From contig NZ_JACHEU010000001.1 in assembly GCF_014201615.1 (NCBI RefSeq), positions 1,817,631 through 1,881,630 on the forward strand: 64,000 nt of DNA, given 5' to 3'. Shown here piece after piece: positions 17,976 through 26,432 of this stretch. The DNA comes from Aquamicrobium lusatiense. Lineage in GTDB: Bacteria > Pseudomonadota > Alphaproteobacteria > Rhizobiales > Rhizobiaceae. How positions within the stretch are numbered: position 1 is the stretch's first letter; every line of letters starts with the position of its first letter. The notes under the pieces were generated by a model. That model was not told where the DNA came from, searched no databases, and saw only the letters and a program-made list of their open reading frames with translations. Made by a program: the position numbers and the translations under genes.

Positions 17976-18632
17976 TGGGACGTTCCACTTGTTCGTTGAG
18001 CTTGACCACCATCACTGCCTCGATGACGGGCAGCAGTTCGGCAATGGCGCGCGGTGGCACGCCGAGCGCGTCGCCGAGCGCCAGCGCGGCCGACATGTCC
18101 CAGCCGATCACCGCGCCCGGCAGGACGCGCAGCTGGCCGCCGAGACGCCCGACGAGGTCCCAGACCTGCCAACCCTCCGGAGTTTCCGGACGGTTCAGCC
18201 GCGCCGGGCAGTCCGGGCAGGTTTGCGGGCAGGCTTCGCAGTAGCGCTCGCCCCCACCGAAGGACCATTCGGCGAGAGCGCGGAGGCGTTTTTTTCCTGT
18301 TCCAGCAGCAAACCCTTCGAGACATAGGTCAGCTGGAAGGCCTCGAAGATCGGCCAGATGTCGAGCAGCGCGTCGATGCCCTCGGGGCTGGGGTCGATCA
18401 GGTTGCTGTCGGCATCGCCGATACCCTCCCAGGCGAGCACCGCCCGCCTCGCCAGCGCTTTGGCGAAGGCGACGGCACGCTCCTCGTCGGAGGCTTCTTC
18501 CGAAACCGCCTCAATGATTGGATCGCTGCGCGTCGCCACCATCAGCGCAGTGGTCAGCGGGCGCAACTGCACCCGCACGCCTGGCGCCAGATCATGCCAG
18601 CGCGGCGCGTTCGTCAGGTCGAGAGTCAGCAT
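17968..18632 (-). CDS. Tail assembly chaperone, -1 frameshift (GT-like) product
   Basis: A second frame runs from the slippery site at 18288 to a TGA at 17968, with no start codon before its Met at WDMSAALALG deep inside. It encodes a sensible domain: WSFGGGERYCEACPQTC, then a Trp-containing region and VIEAVMVVKLNEQ. Read by a -1 slip at A AAA AAC, the product has 115 residues of the short chaperone plus about 106 new ones, 221 in all. This matches the lambda G/GT arrangement, in which the T part binds the tape measure. The Cys cluster (C-x2-C-x3-C-x2-C) may bind a metal. The frame ends 8 bases inside the tape-measure gene. Confidence 0.8.
18195..18632 (-). CDS. Tail assembly chaperone, short (G-like) form
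   Basis: A 145-residue protein reading through the slippery site in the zero frame. It has the helical core expected of a G-type chaperone (ALMVATRSDPIIEAVSEEAS, then DIWPIFEAFQLTYVSKGLLLE) and ends in a low-complexity Ala/Lys/Arg tail, which is what an out-of-use frame after the slip site would look like. The ATG at 18632 overlaps the tail-tube stop (TAATG). The tape measure follows, as in other long-tailed phages. Confidence 0.85.
   Translation of the reverse strand: MLTLDLTNAPRWHDLAPGVRVQLRPLTTALMVATRSDPIIEAVSEEASDEERAVAFAKALARRAVLAWEGIGDADSNLIDPSPEGIDALLDIWPIFEAFQLTYVSKGLLLEQEKNASALSPNGPSVGASATAKPARKPARTARRG
18288..18294 (-). promoter_or_regulatory. Programmed -1 ribosomal frameshift heptamer A AAA AAC
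   Basis: On the minus strand the zero frame reads CAG GAA AAA AAC, giving the classic X XXY YYZ heptamer in the right phase. A -1 slip leads into the T frame that ends at 17968. It is a run of seven A in very GC-rich DNA. A downstream stimulatory structure was not worked out. Confidence 0.8.
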
Positions 18633-19573
18633 TAATAGGTCTCCACATCGTTCACGAGAGTGGCGGTGCACATCCTGCCGACGGTGCTGTCCCGCGCGGC
18701 TTGCCAGTCGAAAGTGGCCTGCACGCCCTGCGGCCCGGAGATCTCGATGCGCGGACGCGGCAGGTAGACGGCGTGCACGGTAAAGGTGAAGCTCTCGCTC
18801 GAGGGCAGCGCATAGGCGAACTCGAATTCACAAGGCTCGCCATTGATTGCCTGCGTCACCAGCGTGCTGTCGGCGAAGCGCACCTCGATGGAGCCCGTCA
18901 GCGTCGCTATGGACGGGTCCGCCCCGTCGATGCGGCCATCTGCCCGAATCGTCTCGATCCGGTCGAGGTTGTTGGCGTAGGTGATATCGGCGGAGACGAC
19001 GTTGCCGAGCGCGGACCCGTTCCGCGTGATCGACCCGTTGAAATGGCCGAAGCGTTTGAGCTCCAACGCTGCGGGCGTCCCGGCGCTAGTGGTCGCGCCC
19101 ACCGTCTCACCCTGCGCCACCAGCCGAGCCGTTGCGGTGAGCAGCCCCGAGCGCTGCATCTGCCAGGTGATCTGGTCGAGCACGCAGCCCGAATACATCG
19201 CATAGCGCGGCACCTCGGGCATGCCCGTCTCGATCGACATGCTGGGCAGCGTCCACGACCCCGACTGGAACTCGTGGCTGTATGGGGCTTCCGCGCCTGT
19301 GGTCGTCGGCGGTCCGAACGCCGCCTTCAGCCAGAAGCCGAATGCTTCAGCATCCAGCGGCACCAGGACGTCGCCGTCGGCCGTCACCGCGTCCTTGATC
19401 GGGGCCAAAGGATCGCGGCCGTAGCCGAGCAGCTCCGAGTTCAGCAGAGGCTGTTCTGCGCCGAGCGAGGTGCTGGCGAAGGGCATGCGGGTGAAACCGC
19501 TGGCGGGCGGCGTTCCATAGGTCGTCTCGAACGCAAGCGCCATCTGCGCCCGCGCCCCTTGGGCTCGTGCCAT
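18632..19573 (-). CDS. Phage tail tube protein
   Basis: A 313-residue protein with the N-terminal stretch QMALAFETTYGTPPASGFTRMPF and a repeated beta-rich pattern (SHEFQSGSWTLPSMSIE), typical of the tube proteins of GTA-like and related phages (Phage_tube_2 type). It polymerises around the tape measure. It lies directly before the chaperone pair and shares TAATG with it. Length fits the two-domain tube family. Confidence 0.85.
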   Translation of the reverse strand: MARAQGARAQMALAFETTYGTPPASGFTRMPFASTSLGAEQPLLNSELLGYGRDPLAPIKDAVTADGDVLVPLDAEAFGFWLKAAFGPPTTTGAEAPYSHEFQSGSWTLPSMSIETGMPEVPRYAMYSGCVLDQITWQMQRSGLLTATARLVAQGETVGATTSAGTPAALELKRFGHFNGSITRNGSALGNVVSADITYANNLDRIETIRADGRIDGADPSIATLTGSIEVRFADSTLVTQAINGEPCEFEFAYALPSSESFTFTVHAVYLPRPRIEISGPQGVQATFDWQAARDSTVGRMCTATLVNDVETY

Positions 19574-19597
19574 GGTGGTCTCCTCAGGTTGTCGGGA

Positions 19598-20017
19598 TCA
19601 GCCGAGCGGGTCGGCCGTGGTGTAGTGCAGGACGACCGGGATCACGGCGGCCTTCAGGCTGGCGGCGCCCTCGACCGGCAGATCGACCGGTCGCGGCGCT
19701 TCCGCCTCCAGCCAGTCGCAACGACCGCCCAACGTGCGGTCGGCGGTGAGTGCCGTGCCGATGCTGGCGCACAACGTGTCGAATGCGGCGTCACGCGCAG
19801 CGCCTTGGACAACCGCCTCGATCTCGGCCCGGTGCTGGTAATGGTAGCGCAGGGGCGACAACGTCACCTCCGGCTCGCCCGGCTCACCGTCGCGCAGGAT
19901 CAGCAGGCCCTCGGCCGGGACGCGCTCCGGCAGCACATCGCCGCGCAGAGCGGTGGAGGGCAGCGCCGAGAGCCGCGCGTGCAGCGCGGCGAGGATGGTT
20001 TCGCGTGAGGTGGGCAT
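19598..20017 (-). CDS. Probable tail terminator / tail completion protein
   Basis: A 139-residue protein (TSRETILAALHARLSALPS at the N-terminus, then RYHYQHRAEIEAVVQG). Relatives are sometimes annotated as acyl-CoA transferases, which I think is wrong. Its place just before the tube gene, its length and alpha/beta pattern fit minor tail protein U or DUF3168-type terminators that cap the tail. I chose ATG 20017 over a GTG three codons upstream. Moderately sure of the role. Confidence 0.62.
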   Translation of the reverse strand: MPTSRETILAALHARLSALPSTALRGDVLPERVPAEGLLILRDGEPGEPEVTLSPLRYHYQHRAEIEAVVQGAARDAAFDTLCASIGTALTADRTLGGRCDWLEAEAPRPVDLPVEGAASLKAAVIPVVLHYTTADPLG

Positions 20018-20092
20018 GGCGACCACAAACTGAGGTTGGATCGGAATACCGATCTTTGTTCCGGTCTGAACCGAAGCCTTCTGGTTCCACCG

Positions 20093-21169
20093 TCAGGCGG
20101 GAATTGCGCCTACCTTCTTCGCTCTTTCTACGAGTGCAGCATATTTCACGCCGTTCCCGGATGGAAAATGCATGCACCACGCCGCCAAAAACTGCTTCTC
20201 TCGCTCGAGGTCCTTGGCCTTGCTGAGAAGCACGGCCACACGCATCGGATAGTGAGGTGCCGGCGTCTCGCCGATTTCGAGATAGCGCTTGAACGCGTCC
20301 GAAACCGTACTGCATTGCCATGCGAGATCCTGATCAGCCTCCTTCATGAAAGCTCGAAAGGATTCCTCGTCCTGGCTCAGGAACTCCGGCGCTCCGGATG
20401 CCTGACCGTAAGTGGTTCCGCCGTCGAGCATCTTCGCGGTGGCATCACGCATCGCGCGACTGTATCGCCTTTCCACCTCACTCGGATCCACTACGGGGGT
20501 TTCGGCGAACAGTCGGATCAGATCATCGACTTTCCGAGAAAGCTCGGTCGATAACTGACTGTCCGACACCGGCGTTCTTTTTGGCGGTCGCTTCGCCTGT
20601 TTGATTTCGATCCGCGCTGCGACTTCTTCGGCCAGCCTTGCGAGCGCGGATTTCTGTCGCTCAGCCAGAGAAATGAGGTTCGCTGAAACACCGGCGTTCC
20701 GGTATTCTGCGATCTGCCAATCCAGTTGCTTCAGATGACTCGCGATCTTGGCCTCGGGCTTTCGGAGGGCCGTGATGCCGAGATCTTTGTTCTCCGCGAG
20801 AAATCGCTGCAGCTCCTCGATCGTAAGCGAGCGTTCTTGAATGTGCGCTTCCCAGCGCTGCCGACGATCCTCAGTGGTGGAGGCGGAAAGGGACTGGTGG
20901 CGAGATGGTTCGCCTCGGAAGTGGGCCAGCGCTTCTTCTTGCGCCTCCCTTTCGGTAGCGTACGCGTCGGAGAAGTGTGGGTCTTCCCGATCGCCGACGT
21001 CCGCAATGCAGTATTTCCAACCGCGGTCCTGCTGAAAGACCGTTATGCGCGTCGAACCCTCGACCAACGTCGGGTTGCCGTTCTCTGAGACCGTCCACCG
21101 ATTGGCAGAGCTCGGCGACTGAGCGGAACTCGATCTCTCTCGTCCGAACAACCACTTGAAAAACGCCAT
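20093..21169 (-). CDS. Unrecognised protein, probable moron in tail operon
   Basis: A 358-residue soluble protein I do not recognise. It opens with a basic amphipathic MAFFKWLFGRERSS, then a small domain (WTVSENGNPTLVEGSTRITVF, then GWKYCIADVGDREDPHFSD) and a long, mostly helical, charged C-terminal part (LDWQIAEYRNAGVSANLISL). The ATG at 21169 has GGAGG 6 bases upstream. It interrupts the usual head-to-tail gene order, has lower GC than its neighbours and no assigned structural role, all signs of an added cargo gene. It could serve superinfection exclusion or host modulation, but this is inference. Confidence 0.6.
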   Translation of the reverse strand: MAFFKWLFGRERSSSAQSPSSANRWTVSENGNPTLVEGSTRITVFQQDRGWKYCIADVGDREDPHFSDAYATEREAQEEALAHFRGEPSRHQSLSASTTEDRRQRWEAHIQERSLTIEELQRFLAENKDLGITALRKPEAKIASHLKQLDWQIAEYRNAGVSANLISLAERQKSALARLAEEVAARIEIKQAKRPPKRTPVSDSQLSTELSRKVDDLIRLFAETPVVDPSEVERRYSRAMRDATAKMLDGGTTYGQASGAPEFLSQDEESFRAFMKEADQDLAWQCSTVSDAFKRYLEIGETPAPHYPMRVAVLLSKAKDLEREKQFLAAWCMHFPSGNGVKYAALVERAKKVGAIPA

Positions 21170-21236
21170 CTTCAGCCTCCTGAGCGTCATCCTCCTGCAT
21201 GACTTTGCGTGAGGCAAGTGCGCAACCGCCACCTCT

Positions 21237-21872
21237 CTATTTGCGGATCCTTCCCTCTATCCAGTTCCCCACGATCAGCCCCGGCACGCTGTCCAACGCC
21301 CGGTCTGCATCCCGCGCCAGATCCAGCCGCTTCGGCAGCTTGACCTGCGGCACCAGAAGGAAGATCGGCGCGGTGACCTTGCCGCGCCCGGTCTTCGAGC
21401 GCGACACCACCGCCTGACCCTTCGTGTTCAGCCGCCCCTCCGCCACCAGCAGGCTCGGACCGGTGCGGCGATAGACGAAGCGCAGGCGCAGGCCGCGGCG
21501 GCGCTCCCATTCGCCGGGGGTGATGCGGCCGCCGCGCAGGGATTTACCTGCGGCAGGCAGCGGGATCGCGAGCCAGAACCCGTCTTTCGAGCGGATCAGA
21601 GGACCGGTGTCATGCGCGCCTACGATGACCGGGGCCTTCGACCAGACGAGCGCCGCGGCGTCCAGGCTCTCGCCCGACCTCGGGAAGTTCTGGTTGCGGA
21701 TCGAGTTGGCGAGCCGTGTGCCGAGCCCCGCGCCGGTGATCTGCAACCGCCACGCCGACTTCAGCCCGGTCCCGGCCTCGCGCATCGCGGCCGTCACAGC
21801 GCGCTCGCCCGCCGCAACTTCGGCCGCCATCATCGCGACGATGTCGGGATCGATGTCGAGCTTGAGTTTCAC
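21237..21872 (-). CDS. DUF6441 head-tail connector protein
   Basis: A 211-residue protein beginning MKLKLDIDPDIVAMMAAEV with GKSLRGGRITPGEWERRRG in the middle. It resembles DUF6441 proteins, which occupy the place of HK97 gp10-type connectors between head-completion and tail-completion genes. It overlaps the attachment protein upstream by 4 bases. Role inferred from position. Confidence 0.65.
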   Translation of the reverse strand: MKLKLDIDPDIVAMMAAEVAAGERAVTAAMREAGTGLKSAWRLQITGAGLGTRLANSIRNQNFPRSGESLDAAALVWSKAPVIVGAHDTGPLIRSKDGFWLAIPLPAAGKSLRGGRITPGEWERRRGLRLRFVYRRTGPSLLVAEGRLNTKGQAVVSRSKTGRGKVTAPIFLLVPQVKLPKRLDLARDADRALDSVPGLIVGNWIEGRIRK

Positions 21873-22180
21873 GCGGGCCTCAGATCCACGGTCCAGACCA
21901 GCCGCTCGCGGTCGCGGACGGGCTCGCCCTGGATGAGGAAGGCGTCGCCATCGATCTCGATACGGTCGCCGGGGCGCGGGGTCGCAACCTCGGCCACGCG
22001 CAGGTCGATCCTGGTGGTCTCGGACCAGAGCCGCGCGTCGCCGAAGTCCGTGATCGCGTCAGCGCGCCGGGCGACAACGCGCACCAGCACGGGCGCGCCG
22101 CCGTCGGCGATGTAGACCGCGTCCCGGCCGATGTTCGGATCGGCGAAGAGCGCGCCCACGGCAGCGGCGAAGGCGCTCAT
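21869..22180 (-). CDS. Head-tail attachment protein (gpFII-like)
   Basis: A 103-residue protein, the usual length of lambda gpFII-type attachment proteins. It has an N-terminal FAAAVGALFADPNIGRDA helix and a beta-rich remainder (VRVVARRADAITDFGDARLW, then RPGDRIEIDGDAFLI). It would sit at the head-tail interface. Single-base overlap with DUF2190 and 4-base overlap with DUF6441 show coupled translation in the head module. Confidence 0.7.
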   Translation of the reverse strand: MSAFAAAVGALFADPNIGRDAVYIADGGAPVLVRVVARRADAITDFGDARLWSETTRIDLRVAEVATPRPGDRIEIDGDAFLIQGEPVRDRERLVWTVDLRPA

Positions 22181-22515
22181 CAGAAGGCCGCGTTCAGGCG
22201 GACCCGTCCGATGGTGTCGCCCGCGCCGCTCGCCACCGCCTCGACGGCCACGCCGATGAGCGTGTTGTCAGTCGCGACGGTCGTGGTGCGCTTGTTGGTG
22301 TCGTCCCAATAGACCCTGGCGCCGACGGTCCAGGCCTGCGAGCCGACCTTGGTGATGTCGAAGACGCCGACGAGCGCGGTCTCGACGGGCTCGCCGAGGG
22401 CGGCCGCTCCGGCGGCGATGCCGAAGATGGAGCCGACGAGCAGACCATCGCCGGAGGCGACGGCATAGGGCGCGGTCAGGGTGATGGTGTTGCCGGGCTG
22501 GACGTAGTTTTTCAT
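22180..22515 (-). CDS. DUF2190 protein, probable capsid decoration
   Basis: A 111-residue beta-rich protein (NYVQPGNTITLTAPYAVASG, then RVYWDDTNKRTTTVATDN). DUF2190 members are found beside capsid genes and are often mislabelled RecA/RadA; structural evidence from other phages points to capsid-binding or decoration proteins. It lies 77 bases after the fused protease-capsid gene, in the right place for this. Confidence 0.75.
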   Translation of the reverse strand: MKNYVQPGNTITLTAPYAVASGDGLLVGSIFGIAAGAAALGEPVETALVGVFDITKVGSQAWTVGARVYWDDTNKRTTTVATDNTLIGVAVEAVASGAGDTIGRVRLNAAF

Positions 22516-22592
22516 GGAGGTGATCCTCGTGGAAAGACGAAGGGCGGCCCGTCAGGACCGCCCGCATGTCAGGGTTCAGCATGGGGTGCGAG

Positions 22593-24647
22593 TTACGCGC
22601 CCGGGTTCTTGTAGAGGCCGCGCCAGTCGATCGCCTTGGCGCCGAAGTCGAGGCGGCACTTGATCTCGACGCCGTCGACGTCGAACCCGTTGCGCGTCTC
22701 GATGTAGGCGCCCTGCTGACCCTCGAGATAGGCGTACTCGATGGTGTCGATCTGGTTCGGGCTGGCCGCCAGATACCAGGCGGTCTCGCTCGCCCCATCG
22801 AGCCGGGGCTCACTGATCGGCGCCAGCGTCCGGATCGACTGCGGCACCACGCTGGACGTCGCGGCGGGCACGAGGTTCTGCGCGACCAGTTGCTCGGCCT
22901 TCAGTTCCAGCGAGGCGGGCACGATCAGGAAGGCGGGGCGGACGTTCAGCACCGTCTTCTTGTCGAGGCCGGTCTGTTTGGACATGGCGGCGCGGGCGGC
23001 ACCGACGCTGCTGACGTCGAGCGCCGCGCCGGTGCCCGCGAGGTTCTTGTGGGTGGTGTGGAACAGCGCGTTGCCGTCGGCCATGGCCGGGTTGGCGGTG
23101 ATGATGCCCCAGACCACGTCCGACTCGAGCTGCGCGATGGAGTTGCCGTACATCGCCGGGATCCGGGTGAAGGCGTCGAGGTCGTCGTTGATCAGCGTCT
23201 GGCGGGTGATCGCGACCACCCGGCCATAGGTCTTGACCTTGTAGCTCTCCTTGCTCTCGCCCAGCGTCCCGCGCTTGAACTCGCCGCTCTCGCCGACCTC
23301 CAGCAGTTGCGGCGCCTCGCCGAGCTGCACCCGGTGCATCGCCTTGAAGTCAGTGGCGAGCACTTGGCGGCAGAACAGCATGAAGGTGCGCGGATAGGCC
23401 TCGTAGGCTTGCCGGAGGGTCTTGTTGGTGACCGCCGACAGGATCTCGGGGAAGTCGGAGGTCGAGTGCAGCGCCCGCGTCGCCACCTCGTCGCGCGACA
23501 GGCCGCGCGTGTTGACCCCGGCATTGCCGAGGCTTTCGCGGGCCAGTTCCAGCAGGGTCATGCCGCGATACTGGCGCGCGGCGTCCTCCAGCTGGAACAG
23601 CGTCGGGCTGTAGCGGTGCAGCAGTGCGTTCGCGACCGCGTCGCGGCGGGTGATGCGCTCGTCGCGCCCGCCGAGCGGGACGGATACATGCGGGAAAGTC
23701 CGCGTCTCATCGGATTTAGCGGCGACCTGATCGAGGATCAGGCGGCGGGACTCGTCGACGCTGACGCCGCGCTTCACCAGGTCCTCCGCGAAGCCGCGCT
23801 CGAGGTTCAGCCGCCCGGCCAGATCGTAGATGGTGGAGACGCGATCGCGCTCGGCCTCGCGGGCGCGGGTGGCGACAGCCTCGGTGTCGGGCGCGGGCGT
23901 TGCCTGCGTCTTCGGCTGGGAGCGGGTTTCCACTGCGGCGACCTTCGGGTCGGGCGCAGCCGGTTTCGGCTCGGTCATGGGGGTGTCCTCGGTTTCGACC
24001 GGCTCGGTCGGCTGGGTGGTGGCGGTGGTTGCGGCGTTGCTCGCGGGGGTCTGGGTCTTGTCCGTCATCGGGGATGCTCCTTGCGGTGTGGGGGCGTCCC
24101 GGCGGTGGAGGACGCAGTCGTGAAGGGGATGCTGGGCGCGGAAGCCCGCTGCCGGGTCCGCGCCGACGGCGACGGCGGAGACCTCGAAGGGCGTCCAGTC
24201 CACCGCCCGCCAGAGTTCGCGCGCGGCTTCGGGCTTCGAGACCTCGAAGCGGTGGACCTGGTAGCCGATGGAGACCGCGCGGATGTGGCCTGCCTGGATG
24301 TCGCGCCAGATCGGCTCGACATCGGCACGCTCGCTGATCCGGACCAAGGCGATGCCGCGACCGTTCTCGATCCGGGCCGAGCCCGGCACGACCGAGCCGA
24401 TCACCGCGTCGAGCGTGTCGAGCTCGTGCACCTTCAGGAACGGCGCGCCCGCGTTCAGCCGGTCGAGCCGGACATGGGCCGGGTCGAGGCTGAGTTCCTC
24501 GTCATAAGGCTCGCCGAAGAAGGTGGCACGGCGGACGCGAGCCCCGGCCGACCAGACCACCTCGACGGTGCGGTTGTCGGCATCGGCCGTGTTCGGCGCA
24601 AGCTCCGCCGACCGGCGCATGGCCGGCAGTTCGATCATCGTGTCCAT
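22593..24647 (-). CDS. Prohead protease fused to major capsid protein
   Basis: A 684-residue fusion. The N-terminal part (about 1-190) is a HK97/U35-type maturation protease, with likely catalytic His74 in KVHELDTL and Ser126 in AVSIGYQV, and the typical WTPFEVSAVAVGADPAA. A Thr/Pro-rich linker of about 80 residues follows, then a Mu gpT-like capsid domain (from about residue 280 to the end; ALFHTTHKNLAG, RPAFLIVPASLELKA). Self-cleavage in the linker would free the shell protein. The ATG at 24647 overlaps the portal end; the frame is open far upstream only as a shadow of the portal gene. Confidence 0.88.
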   Translation of the reverse strand: MDTMIELPAMRRSAELAPNTADADNRTVEVVWSAGARVRRATFFGEPYDEELSLDPAHVRLDRLNAGAPFLKVHELDTLDAVIGSVVPGSARIENGRGIALVRISERADVEPIWRDIQAGHIRAVSIGYQVHRFEVSKPEAARELWRAVDWTPFEVSAVAVGADPAAGFRAQHPLHDCVLHRRDAPTPQGASPMTDKTQTPASNAATTATTQPTEPVETEDTPMTEPKPAAPDPKVAAVETRSQPKTQATPAPDTEAVATRAREAERDRVSTIYDLAGRLNLERGFAEDLVKRGVSVDESRRLILDQVAAKSDETRTFPHVSVPLGGRDERITRRDAVANALLHRYSPTLFQLEDAARQYRGMTLLELARESLGNAGVNTRGLSRDEVATRALHSTSDFPEILSAVTNKTLRQAYEAYPRTFMLFCRQVLATDFKAMHRVQLGEAPQLLEVGESGEFKRGTLGESKESYKVKTYGRVVAITRQTLINDDLDAFTRIPAMYGNSIAQLESDVVWGIITANPAMADGNALFHTTHKNLAGTGAALDVSSVGAARAAMSKQTGLDKKTVLNVRPAFLIVPASLELKAEQLVAQNLVPAATSSVVPQSIRTLAPISEPRLDGASETAWYLAASPNQIDTIEYAYLEGQQGAYIETRNGFDVDGVEIKCRLDFGAKAIDWRGLYKNPGA

Positions 24648-24652
24648 GAAGG

Positions 24653-26221
24653 TCAGTCCTGTTGGTCGGCCTGCGCCGGGTCTGTATCCGCGTCGGCGGT
24701 CGGGTCGTCGGCGTCTGGTTCGTCGGCGGCCGGATCGTTCGCCGGATCGCTGGCCCCGTCTTTGGATTGTGCGCTGCCGGTCTTGGTGACGCGGCGAGGG
24801 TCGCTGTCGAGGACCAACCCCAGCGCGTCGAGCTTGGCGTTGGTCGCCGCGATCTCGGCCAGCACGGCGTCGGGGTTGCGGCCCTGCCGGGCGATCACCT
24901 CGGCCAGCGTCATGGTGCCCGAGCGGATGGACAGCAGGTTCGCCATCGCGTCCTTCTGCGGATCGACCGCCTCGAACTTCGGCGGCGACCATTCCACAGG
25001 CACGATCGGCGACGGGATCTGCCCCGCCGCCCATGCGGCTTCCGTGAACCACCGCCACACCGGGGCGCAGAACATCGGGATGAACAGCTGCCATTGGACG
25101 GCGTCGATCTGGCGGCGGAACTCCACGAGACCCGCCCGGATCGAGGAGTAGTTCACTTGGGACAGGTCCCCCGTCAGCAGCTCGTAGGGCACGCGGAAGC
25201 CTGCCGAGATCGTGTGCAGGCTCGCGCGCTTGTATTCGCCGTAGCCGCCCGTCGCCGAGGGCTGGTTGAAGCGGATGTCCTTGCCGCCGCGGGCATAGGC
25301 GATCAGCCCCGGCTCGAACTGTTCCACCCGGTTGCCGTCGGCATCGACCACGGAGGGCGCGATGCCCTGTTGCGCCTCGTCGTCGCCGAAGACGATGGCG
25401 GTGACGCAGGCCTCGGTCTTCTTGCGAACCAGTTCGGCCACTTCATAGTCGTCGAGATCACGCAACGACCGGATCACCGGCGCGCCCCAGGGGACGCCGC
25501 GCGCTTGCGTGCGCTGCTTCTCGTAGACATGGGCGATCTCGGTCGCGGGGACCGGGCGGCTCTGCAACCCGTTCTGCAAGGCCCCGTAGGCGTCGCCCGG
25601 ATGCTCGGCATGCAGCCAGTAAGCCCGGCGCTTCCCGACCGGGTCGAACTCGATCCCCTGCACGAGGCGCCCTGCGCCGAGGGCTCCGGACTTGGTGGCG
25701 TCGAGGAAGTCGGCTTCCAGCACCTGCAATTGCAGCGGCACCGGCAGGCCGTCGCTCGCGCGCCGCAGGCGGCGGCGCACCAGAACCTCGCCCGCCTCGA
25801 CCATCTCCCGGCAGATCAGCGTCTGCAGTCCGTAGAAATCCAGTTGGCCATCCGCGTCGCAGTCCGCCGTCCAGCGCTCGAACAGCGCGTCGACCTTGCG
25901 GTCAAGCTTGTCGTCGCCGCTGGCGGCGCGCGGCATGATGCCCGCGCCGATGATGTTGTTCACCAGCACTGCCACGGCCTTGGCCGCATGCGGGTTGTTG
26001 CGCACGAGATCGCGCATCCGGTCGCGCAGCAGCGCCCCGGCCACGCCGATCTCGGTGTCGGCCGAGGATCCCGGCGCGCGCCAGCCCTCCGTCCGTCGCC
26101 CGCGCGCCGCGCCGTCATAGCCACGCGTCAGCGTCTCGAATGCCTGACGCGCCATCACGCGCCGAGCCGCCATGCGCGGCGCCACCGTGGCGATGGCGTG
26201 GTCGAACCAGGTCGCGGACAT
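24653..26221 (-). CDS. Phage portal protein, lambda gpB family
   Basis: A 522-residue portal, the dodecameric ring through which DNA is packaged and ejected. Recognisable stretches are RDLVRNNPHAAKAVAVLVNNIIGAG near residue 70, the central EIAHVYEKQRTQARGVPW and LLTGDLSQVNYSSIRAGLVE. The C-terminal 50 residues are Asp/Ala-rich and likely disordered. It ends 6 bases before the protease-capsid start and begins at the last base of the gpW-like gene. Confidence 0.92.
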   Translation of the reverse strand: MSATWFDHAIATVAPRMAARRVMARQAFETLTRGYDGAARGRRTEGWRAPGSSADTEIGVAGALLRDRMRDLVRNNPHAAKAVAVLVNNIIGAGIMPRAASGDDKLDRKVDALFERWTADCDADGQLDFYGLQTLICREMVEAGEVLVRRRLRRASDGLPVPLQLQVLEADFLDATKSGALGAGRLVQGIEFDPVGKRRAYWLHAEHPGDAYGALQNGLQSRPVPATEIAHVYEKQRTQARGVPWGAPVIRSLRDLDDYEVAELVRKKTEACVTAIVFGDDEAQQGIAPSVVDADGNRVEQFEPGLIAYARGGKDIRFNQPSATGGYGEYKRASLHTISAGFRVPYELLTGDLSQVNYSSIRAGLVEFRRQIDAVQWQLFIPMFCAPVWRWFTEAAWAAGQIPSPIVPVEWSPPKFEAVDPQKDAMANLLSIRSGTMTLAEVIARQGRNPDAVLAEIAATNAKLDALGLVLDSDPRRVTKTGSAQSKDGASDPANDPAADEPDADDPTADADTDPAQADQQD

Positions 26222-26430
26222 CAGCGATCCCCGCGCGAGAAGCCAGCCAGCCCGGCCACCGGCAGTGGTCGTGTGGTCCCGGCGATGGCGCGCTCGATGG
26301 TGCGGATGCGGGCCAGCAGATCTTCGGCCGAGCCGTAGTCCACCGACTTGCCGTCATAGCTGACCCGGGTCGTGCCGCTGGCATAGGCCCGGCGCAGCGC
26401 CGAAAGCTCGGTTTCCGTCCAGTCGGTCAT
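26221..26430 (-). CDS. gpW-like head-tail joining protein
   Basis: A 69-residue protein (DWTETELSALRRAYASGTTR, then YGSAEDLLARIRTIERAI) of the length and helix-hairpin-helix pattern of lambda gpW. It sits between large terminase and portal, the canonical place. The start is ATG 26430; an ATG at 26442, four codons earlier and overlapping the terminase end, is also possible. Confidence 0.78.
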   Translation of the reverse strand: MTDWTETELSALRRAYASGTTRVSYDGKSVDYGSAEDLLARIRTIERAIAGTTRPLPVAGLAGFSRGDR

Positions 26431-26432
26431 GT

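Noticed and set aside
19598..20017. Acyl-CoA transferase
   Set aside because: This label occurs for relatives, but the protein is far too short and its position fits a tail terminator.
20040..20092. Hairpin after the moron gene as a terminator
   Set aside because: The arms are imperfect, the loop is too small and there is no T-run.
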